A stretch of 11,555 nt of DNA from an uncultured Gaiellaceae bacterium (lineage in GTDB: Bacteria > Actinomycetota > Thermoleophilia > Gaiellales > Gaiellaceae), in NCBI GenBank assembly GCA_955652075.1, contig CATPAS010000276.1:1-11555 (forward strand), written 5' to 3'. Shown here piece after piece: positions 6,576 to 11,555 of this stretch (positions are counted from its first letter, which is position 1; every line of letters begins with the position of its first letter). The notes under the pieces were generated by a model. That model made no database searches and had not been told where the DNA came from. It saw nothing but the letters and a program-made list of their open reading frames with translations. The position numbers were made by a program, and so were the translations under genes.

Positions 6576-7825
6576 AGCTTCCGCGCCGGGCGCTCGTCCT
6601 GGGGCTCGCGCGCTCCGGTCAGGCAGCCGCCCTGGCGCTCGCCCGCCGTGGCGTGCCCACTGTGGGCGCCGACCGGGCAGAGGGCCTGGACACCGGGAGG
6701 CTTGCCGAAGCAGGCGTCGAAGTCCACCTGGGGACTGAGGAGGAAGGTCTGCTGGACGACGTCGAGTTGCTCATCAAGAGCCCGGGCGTGCCCGGGGAGT
6801 CGCCGCTGGCAGCGGCCGCGCGCACGCGTGGGATCCCGATCTGGAGCGAGGTCGAGCTCGGCTTCCGCTTGCTGCGCAACCCTTTCGTCGGGATCACGGG
6901 AACGAACGGGAAGACGACGACCAGCGAGCTGCTCGGCGCGATGTTCCGCGCCGCCGGCAGGCCGGTCGCCGTCGCCGGGAACGTCGGTCGCCCGCTCACG
7001 AGCTTCGATGGGACGCTCGAGAAGGAAGCCTGGATCGTGTGTGAGCTGTCGAGCTTTCAACTCGAGGACATGCACCGCCTGCGTCCCCGCGTAGCCGTGC
7101 TGCTCAACCTCGAACCGGACCACCTCGACCGCCATGGTTCCTACGAGGCCTACAAGGACGCGAAGCTGCGCATCTTCGAGAACCAGACCGAGGCCGACGT
7201 CGCCGTTGTCCCGCGCGACTTCGGAGCAGTGCCCGGCGGCGCCGACCGGGTCGAGTTTCGAGCGGACGATTCGCTTCCCGCCGAGCCGCTCATCCCCGGC
7301 GAGCACAACCGTGAGAACGCGGCCGCTGCGACCGCCGCCGCTCGCGCTGCAGGAGTCCAGGAAGACGCGATCGCAGAAGCGCTGCGCATGTTTCCGGGCG
7401 TCGAGCACCGGCTGGAGCTGGTGGGCGAGCTCGACGGCGTTCGCTTCGTCAACGACTCGAAGGCGACGAACACGGCCGCGGCCCGTCGAGGCATCGCGGC
7501 CTTTGCCGGCCAGCCGCTGCGCCTGATTCTCGGAGGCTCGTTGAAGGGCGAATCGTTCGACGAGCTCGCCGAAGGACTTCCGGCCTCGGTGCGCTCGATC
7601 GACCTCATCGGCGAAGCGACGGAGGACCTGGCGGCGTCACTCGGTCGTGCAGGACGCTCGTTCCGGCGTTCCGGCGATCTCGCAACCGCCCTGGGCGCTG
7701 CCGCGGGAGACGCCGAGCCGGGTGACGTCGTGCTCCTGTCTCCGGCGTGCGCGAGCTATGACCAATTCCGCGACTTCGAGGAACGTGGTGAGACGTTCCG
7801 CCGGCTCGTCGGGGAGTTGTGGTGA
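6572..7825 (+). CDS. murD: MurD, UDP-MurNAc-L-alanine:D-glutamate ligase
   Basis: A 417-residue cytoplasmic ligase that adds D-glutamate to UDP-MurNAc-L-Ala. The N-terminal Rossmann-like domain has LVLGLARSGQAA (8-19) and LLIKSPGVP (66-74). The ATPase domain has GTNGKTTT (110-117), CELSSFQLE (157-165), EPDHLDRHG (181-189) and the carbamyl-lysine region (K198). The GEHNRENAAAA motif is at 243-253, EHRLE at 278-282 and NDSKATN at 294-300. The C-terminal domain has GGSLKG (321-326), where GGxDKG is more common, and SPACASYDQFRDFEERG (390-406). The central domain is shortened between about residues 214 and 240. GTG at 6572 overlaps the preceding stop as GTGA; there is no good ribosome site, which fits coupled translation. 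Confidence 0.96.
   Translation: MKLPRRALVLGLARSGQAAALALARRGVPTVGADRAEGLDTGRLAEAGVEVHLGTEEEGLLDDVELLIKSPGVPGESPLAAAARTRGIPIWSEVELGFRLLRNPFVGITGTNGKTTTSELLGAMFRAAGRPVAVAGNVGRPLTSFDGTLEKEAWIVCELSSFQLEDMHRLRPRVAVLLNLEPDHLDRHGSYEAYKDAKLRIFENQTEADVAVVPRDFGAVPGGADRVEFRADDSLPAEPLIPGEHNRENAAAATAAARAAGVQEDAIAEALRMFPGVEHRLELVGELDGVRFVNDSKATNTAAARRGIAAFAGQPLRLILGGSLKGESFDELAEGLPASVRSIDLIGEATEDLAASLGRAGRSFRRSGDLATALGAAAGDAEPGDVVLLSPACASYDQFRDFEERGETFRRLVGELW
7811..7816 (+). promoter_or_regulatory. ribosome binding site deciding the ftsW start
   Basis: GGGGAG lies inside the last codons of murD. It is 5 bases from the GTG at 7822 but only 2 bases from the adjacent in-frame GTG at 7819. The spacing favours 7822, which also reproduces the GTGA stop/start overlap seen at other junctions of this cluster. 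Confidence 0.5.
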
Positions 7826-8985
7826 AAAAGGCTCAGCTCGAATCGCACCTGCTCGTGCTAGTGACGCTGGCGCTCGTCGCCTTCGGCCTGGTGATGGTGT
7901 ACAGCGCGACGTCCGCGCCCGCCGCGCTCGCGCGTACCGACCCGATGTCGTACCTGAAGAAGCAGGCTGTGTACGCCTTCATCGGCGTCGCGCTGATGAT
8001 GACTGCATCGCGATTCGACTACCGGCGACTGCGCTTGCTCGCCCCGGCGCTCGTGCTGACCGCGCTCGGTGGCTGCCTGGCCGTGCTCGTGATCGGCTCG
8101 CGCATCAACGGCGCGCGCCGCTGGATCGAGCTCGGTCCCGCGACGTTCCAGCCTTCGGAGCTCGCCAAGCTCGCGCTCGCCGTGTGGGCGGCCGCTTATC
8201 TCTCCAAGCGGCCGGCGCCGCGGTCCCTGCGGGAGCTCTGGCGCCCGATCGGGTTGCTGCTCGGCGTCTTCTGCCTGCTCATCCTCGCCGAGCCGGATCT
8301 CGGCACCGCGATCTCGCTCGTCGTCGTCCTGCTCGCAGTGCTGTTGATCTCAGGCACGCCGGTCCCGACGCTGGCGGCAGGAACGGGTATCGCGGTCGCC
8401 CTCGGTCTCGTCGCGATCTGGTTCGAGCCGTATCGGCGCGCGCGCATCTTCAGCTTCATCGATCCCTGGAAAGACCCACAGGGCGCCGGCTTCCAGACCG
8501 TGCAGGCGCTGATCTCGTTCGGATCCGGCGGCTTTCTCGGCGCCGGGCTCGGCCACGGCGTCGCCAAGATCAACTATCTCCCCGAGGCGCACACGGACAT
8601 GATCTTCGCCGTCATCGGCGAGGAGCTCGGGCTGCTCGGCGTGACCGCGGTGATCGCCGCCTACGGAACGTTCGCCTACGCGGGCCTGCGCGTCGCCCTC
8701 GCGTGCAAGGATCCGTTCGGCAAGCGTCTCGCAGCCGGGATCGTCGGGCTCGTCTGTGGGCAGGCGGTGATCAACCTCGCGGCAGTCCTCGGCCTGGCTC
8801 CGCTGACAGGAATTCCGCTGCCGTTCATCTCCTACGGTGGGTCGAGCCTCGTGGTCGCGCTCCTCGGCGTGGGGATCCTCCTTAACATCGCCGGCAGGCA
8901 TGGAGCAGCAGAAGCGAAACGTGCGGTGCCTGATCGCAGCCGGCGGGACAGCGGGACACGTCGCGCCGTCGCTGGCGGTCGCTGA
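7822..8985 (+). CDS. ftsW: FtsW, SEDS-family septal peptidoglycan polymerase
   Basis: A 387-residue polytopic SEDS glycosyltransferase, with about ten membrane spans, that polymerises lipid II at the septum together with FtsI. Recognisable segments are MVYSATS (25-31), the extracellular GARRWIELGPATFQPSELAKLAL (97-119), AEPDLGTA (156-163), RIFSFIDPWKDPQGAGFQ (208-225), the catalytic-aspartate loop LPEAHTDMIFAVIGEELG (253-270; D259 corresponds to the essential Asp of FtsW/RodA), and PLPFISYGGSS (332-342). The GTG at 7822 is chosen over 7819 for ribosome-site spacing. The last ~28 residues, after the final span, are polar and basic and are encoded in DNA that also encodes the start of MurG in another frame. 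FtsW rather than RodA is chosen on context and motifs. Confidence 0.95.
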   Translation: MKKAQLESHLLVLVTLALVAFGLVMVYSATSAPAALARTDPMSYLKKQAVYAFIGVALMMTASRFDYRRLRLLAPALVLTALGGCLAVLVIGSRINGARRWIELGPATFQPSELAKLALAVWAAAYLSKRPAPRSLRELWRPIGLLLGVFCLLILAEPDLGTAISLVVVLLAVLLISGTPVPTLAAGTGIAVALGLVAIWFEPYRRARIFSFIDPWKDPQGAGFQTVQALISFGSGGFLGAGLGHGVAKINYLPEAHTDMIFAVIGEELGLLGVTAVIAAYGTFAYAGLRVALACKDPFGKRLAAGIVGLVCGQAVINLAAVLGLAPLTGIPLPFISYGGSSLVVALLGVGILLNIAGRHGAAEAKRAVPDRSRRDSGTRRAVAGGR

Positions 8986-9970
8986 AGCACTGGAGCGGCG
9001 CGGCGCAGACGTGACGTTCGCCGGATCCCCGGATCGCATCGAGGCTCGGCTGGTTCCCGAGGCGGGCTACGAGCTCGACACCTTTCGCATTTCCGGACTG
9101 CCGCGCAGGCCCTCGCCCGCGCTGGCGCGCGCACTGCTGCTGGCCGGACGGGCGCCGCGCGCCTGCGCGCGGATCCTGGAGGCACGCCGCCCGGACGTCG
9201 TGCTGGGCGGCGGCGGTTATGTCGCGGGACCGATGGTGTACGCGGCGGCGCGCCGGAAGATCCCGACGGCGCTGATGGAGGCCGACGCGCATCTCGGGCT
9301 TGCCAACAGGCTGGCCGCGCCATTGGCGCGTCGCGTGTTCCTCTCGTTACCGCTCGCCGGCCGGGAAGTGTCGAAGTACCGGGTCCCCGGCAGACCGATT
9401 CCGGCGCGTGCGCGAGCCCGGCCGCAGGAGGAAGCGCGCAGGCTCTTCGGCCTCCCGGAAACCGGCCCGGTGCTGCTCGTCTTCGGCGGCTCGCTGGGCG
9501 CGCGCGTGCTCAACGAGCTCGCGATCGATGCTTTCGGCGAGGCGGGGCCCGCGGTGCTGCATCTGGCGGGCACGCGCGACTACGACGAGTTGCGGTCGAG
9601 GGTGTCGCGGCCCGACTATCGCCTCTTTGCATTCACCGAGGAGTTCGGGGCGGCACTCGGCGCGAGCGACCTCGTGCTGGCGCGAGCCGGCGGCTCGGTC
9701 TGGGAGCTCGCTGCCGCGGGGAAGCCGGCGGTGCTCGTGCCCGGTCTCTTCGCCACGGGCGATCACCAGGAGAAGAACGCGCACTACTTCGAGCAGCTTG
9801 GAGGTGCGGTCGTCGTGCCGGAGACCGAGGTCGGGCGCGCACCCGACCTGATCCGCTCGCTACTCGATGATTCCAAGAGGCTTGCGCAGATGTCCGCTGC
9901 GATGAAGCGGCTTGCCCGGCCTGATGCCGCGGACAAGATCGCCGAGGAGCTCATTGCCCTCGCCTCTTGA
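8900..9970 (+). CDS. murG: MurG, lipid II synthase (UDP-GlcNAc transferase)
   Basis: A 356-residue GT28-family enzyme of the inner membrane face that adds GlcNAc to lipid I to give lipid II. Motifs are the first glycine loop AAGGTAGHVAPSLAVAEAL (13-31), the second loop GGGGYVAGP (103-111), the acceptor-side segment MEADAHLGLANR (126-137) in place of the common HEQNxxPGxxNR, GGSLGARVLNE (196-206), the UDP-GlcNAc site RAGGSVWELAAAGKPAVLVP (262-281) and DHQEKNA (288-294). ATG at 8900 gives seven residues before the first strand; GTG at 8921 would give the more usual start MRCLIAAGG, and neither has a strong ribosome site. Either choice overlaps the ftsW end (86 or 65 bases). The murC start lies inside its last codons. 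Confidence 0.94.
   Translation: MEQQKRNVRCLIAAGGTAGHVAPSLAVAEALERRGADVTFAGSPDRIEARLVPEAGYELDTFRISGLPRRPSPALARALLLAGRAPRACARILEARRPDVVLGGGGYVAGPMVYAAARRKIPTALMEADAHLGLANRLAAPLARRVFLSLPLAGREVSKYRVPGRPIPARARARPQEEARRLFGLPETGPVLLVFGGSLGARVLNELAIDAFGEAGPAVLHLAGTRDYDELRSRVSRPDYRLFAFTEEFGAALGASDLVLARAGGSVWELAAAGKPAVLVPGLFATGDHQEKNAHYFEQLGGAVVVPETEVGRAPDLIRSLLDDSKRLAQMSAAMKRLARPDAADKIAEELIALAS
9944..9949 (+). promoter_or_regulatory. ribosome binding site deciding the murC start
   Basis: GAGGAG within the last codons of murG, 4 bases before an in-frame TTG at 9954. The other candidate starts for murC (ATG 9924 and TTG 9912) have no such purine run upstream, so this supports the TTG. Confidence 0.45.
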
Positions 9971-11138
9971 CGGACGCAGGCTGTGGATCGCCGGCATCGG
10001 CGGCGCGGGAATGAGCGCCTACGCGGTGCTCGCGCGTGCATGGGGGGCGGAGGTGCGCGGCTGGGATCGAGTGCGCACGCCCTATCTCGAGCAGCTCGAA
10101 GGGATCGACATCGAGATCTCGGACGAGCCGCCGCAGCCGCCGGAGGGTTGGGACGTGTTCGTGTCGACGGCGTTCGCGGGACGTGTTCCGGGGAAGACAC
10201 GCGCGGCGCTGCTCGCCGAACTGGTGTCGCTGCGTGAGTCGATCGTGGTCGCGGGCGCGCACGGCAAGACGACGACGAGCGGGATGATCGCCTTCTGTCT
10301 CGAGCGGCTCGGCTGCGATCCCGCCTGGCTGATCGGCGCCGACATTCCGCAGCTCGGTGGGAACGCCGGGACCGGAGCGGGCTGGCTCGTCGTCGAGGGA
10401 GACGAGTCCGACCGGACGGTCGCCGAGCTGCGCCCTCGCGTCGCAGTCGTGACGAATGTCGACCTCGACCATCATGCGACGTTCGCCTCGCGTGCAGAAG
10501 TCGCGGAGCTCTTCGAGGAGTGGCTGGCAAACGCCCCGGCGATCGTGCGCGGAGAGGAGCTCACGCCGTACGACGGACCGCTGTCGATTGCCGGCGCGCA
10601 CAACCGGCGCAACGCGGCAGCCGCGCTCGCGGCGCTCGAGCTGGCGGGAGTGAGCCGTGAGGATGCCGCGGGTGTGCTCGCGGAGTTTCGCGGCGCGGCG
10701 CGCAGGCTCGAGCGCCGCGGCGAGGCGGGCAGCGTCGAGGTGTACGACGACTACGCCCACCATCCGGCCGAGATCGCCGCGACGCTCGACGCGCTGGGGA
10801 ACGGGGAAGGGCGCCTGATCGTCCTCTTCCAACCGCACCTCTACTCACGCACGCGGCACCTTGCGCGCGGGCTGGCGGAGGCTCTCGCCGCCGCTGACGT
10901 CGTTGTCGTGACCGATGTCTATCCCGCGCGCGAAGAACCGGTGGAAGAAGTTACCGGCAAGCTCGTCGTCGACGCTCTCGCAGATCTGCGCCCGGGCATG
11001 CTCGTCGCCTGGACGCCTTCCGTCGACGAGGGCGCGCGCTTCCTCGCGGGCCTGGTTCGCTCCGGCGACCGCGTCGTGACGATCGGCGCCGGGGATGTCG
11101 ATCGCGCGGCGGGAGCCATCCTGGAGACCCTCGCGTGA
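9954..11138 (+). CDS. murC: MurC, UDP-N-acetylmuramate:L-alanine ligase
   Basis: A 394-residue cytoplasmic ligase that adds L-Ala to UDP-MurNAc, well short of the usual ~450-490. Motifs are GIGGAGMSAYA (14-24), STAF (71-74), the P-loop GAHGKTTT (101-108; GTHGKTTT is more common), EGDESD (148-153), TNVDLDHH (167-174), GAHNRRNAAAA (214-224), YDDYAHHPAEI (264-274), FQPHLYSRTR (292-301) and DVYPAREEP (321-329). All core ATP and ligand motifs remain. The missing length is in the central domain, where only about 25 residues lie between LANAP (191-195) and the GAHN motif. The TTG start at 9954 is preferred because of GAGGAG at 9944-9949 and family length before GIGGAG; ATG at 9924 is an alternative. 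It overlaps murG by 17 bases and murB by GTGA. Confidence 0.94.
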   Translation: MPSPLDGRRLWIAGIGGAGMSAYAVLARAWGAEVRGWDRVRTPYLEQLEGIDIEISDEPPQPPEGWDVFVSTAFAGRVPGKTRAALLAELVSLRESIVVAGAHGKTTTSGMIAFCLERLGCDPAWLIGADIPQLGGNAGTGAGWLVVEGDESDRTVAELRPRVAVVTNVDLDHHATFASRAEVAELFEEWLANAPAIVRGEELTPYDGPLSIAGAHNRRNAAAALAALELAGVSREDAAGVLAEFRGAARRLERRGEAGSVEVYDDYAHHPAEIAATLDALGNGEGRLIVLFQPHLYSRTRHLARGLAEALAAADVVVVTDVYPAREEPVEEVTGKLVVDALADLRPGMLVAWTPSVDEGARFLAGLVRSGDRVVTIGAGDVDRAAGAILETLA

Positions 11139-11434
11139 AGGTCGAGGAAGGCGTTCGGCTGTCGCGCTTCACGACGCTCGGCACCGGAGGGCGCGCACGG
11201 GCCTTTGCGCGGCCCGAGAACGTCGAGGAGCTGCAGGGCGCACTCGATCTCGCGCGCGAGCGATGTCTGCCTGTGGCGGTGCTCGGCCTCGGCTCCAACC
11301 TGCTCGTCGCCGACGACGGCTTCGAGGGCCTGGCGCTGAAGCTCGCCGGTGAGCTCGCGCAGGTCGACGTGCGGGGAGAGCTGCTCGTGGCCGGCGGCGG
11401 AGCGCCGAATGCCGTCGCCCTCCACCGTGCCCGG
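11135..11434 (+). CDS. murB: MurB N-terminal part, UDP-N-acetylenolpyruvylglucosamine reductase, interrupted
   Basis: The first ~100 residues of MurB, the FAD/NADPH enzyme that makes UDP-MurNAc from UDP-GlcNAc-enolpyruvate. TTLGTGGRAR (13-22), the flavin-binding VLGLGSNLLVADDGF (49-63) and LLVAGGGAPNAVALHRAR (83-100) are clear. Homology then stops. Where MurB should continue with a GLGGxEFAxGIPGTxGG-type segment, the reading frame instead runs into unrelated residues (HPQTLLDVLATGD and on), although it stays open to the window end. The substrate-binding and catalytic C-terminal two thirds are therefore absent here. GTG at 11135 overlaps the murC stop (GTGA), with GGAG at 11123-11126 as ribosome site. 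The break is either a chimeric sequence end or a real gene disruption. Confidence 0.85.
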
Positions 11435-11555
11435 CACCCTCAGACCCTGCTCGACGTGCTTGCGACGGGCGACCACGGCAGCGACCCGATCATTGAACGT
11501 GATGGGCGACGATCCGGGCGGTCCCGAAAGGCACTTCTGCAGGCCGGCCGAGGCC
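11435..11555 (-). CDS. internal fragment of an alanine/serine-glyoxylate-type aminotransferase (class V, PLP)
   Basis: Read on the minus strand from base 11554, the last ~120 bases encode about 38 residues including GLQKCLSGPPGSSPITF, then NDR and RRKHVEQGLR. This resembles the PLP-lysine segment (QKCLxGPPGxxPITxxDR) of the fold-type I, class V aminotransferase group that contains alanine-glyoxylate, serine-glyoxylate and ureidoglycine-glyoxylate aminotransferases; the Schiff-base lysine would be the codon at 11536-11534. The gene is cut at the window edge and also stops matching at about 11438, where plus-strand murB sequence begins. It has no place in a dcw cluster. The family call is from memory of the motif and covers only a short piece, so the exact enzyme is open. 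Confidence 0.6.

Noticed and set aside
5092..7408. Minus-strand open frames opposite mraY (5092-6138) and the methyltransferase-fold gene/murD (6296-7408)
   Set aside because: Charged, repetitive translations without motifs, opposite well-supported genes; treated as shadows.
7647..8885. A 412-codon plus-strand frame across the murD end and ftsW
   Set aside because: It is the +1 frame of ftsW, Arg-rich with no membrane spans or motifs; ftsW itself is unambiguous.
9912..9953. Longer murC starting at TTG 9912 or ATG 9924
   Set aside because: The added residues are not family-like and simply re-read the murG end. The TTG at 9954 has GAGGAG upstream and gives the usual distance to GIGGAG.
1..11555. 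tRNA, rRNA, CRISPR array, insertion sequence, prophage or defence system
   Set aside because: Nearly every base is covered by recognised dcw genes. I saw no repeat-spacer pattern, terminal inverted repeats, transposase motifs or tRNA-like folds.

Overview
This window is a stretch of bacterial chromosome holding most of a dcw (division and cell wall) cluster. Reading left to right on the + strand it holds: the 3' tail of rsmH (mraW), ftsL, ftsI, then a small opposite-strand DUF4260 membrane gene, then murE, murF, mraY, a small methyltransferase-fold gene, murD, ftsW, murG, murC and the 5' third of murB. The G+C-rich sequence, frequent GTG/TTG starts, the meso-diaminopimelate type MurE and the classic rsmH-to-murB order point to an actinobacterium. 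The very compact Mur ligases and the MEADAHLGLANR version of the MurG acceptor loop look most like the deep-branching class Thermoleophilia (Gaiellales/Solirubrobacterales). That placement is inferred from remembered family sequences and was not tested by a search.

Layout. 1-56: end of rsmH. 60-2090: the divisome pair FtsL and FtsI (septal transpeptidase). 2117-2476: DUF4260 gene on the minus strand, convergent with ftsI and divergent from murE, so it splits the cluster into two transcription blocks. 2526-11434: a dense block in which nearly every junction is a 4-base stop/start overlap (GTGA five times, and probably CTGA once) or a longer overlap (ftsW/murG 86 bases, murG/murC 17 bases). There is essentially no non-coding DNA; the only possible control region is the 49 bases between DUF4260 and murE.

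How the genes work together. MurB and MurC, then MurD, MurE and MurF, build UDP-MurNAc-pentapeptide in the cytoplasm. MraY moves it onto undecaprenyl phosphate as lipid I, and MurG adds GlcNAc to make lipid II. FtsW polymerises lipid II and FtsI cross-links it at the septum, with FtsL as a divisome scaffold/activator. RsmH is the 16S rRNA methyltransferase usually found at the head of this cluster.

The unusual parts are: (a) a 152-residue methyltransferase-fold protein with a degraded SAM-binding glycine loop sitting between mraY and murD, probably started by CTG; (b) shortened central domains in all four Mur ligases; (c) changed motifs in MurE, MurF and MurG; (d) the DUF4260 insertion; and (e) an abrupt break in murB near 11434, after which the last ~120 bases read, on the minus strand, as the PLP-lysine region of an alanine/serine-glyoxylate-type aminotransferase. 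The break is either a chimeric contig end or a real rearrangement. I saw no RNA genes, CRISPR arrays, insertion sequences or clear terminators.
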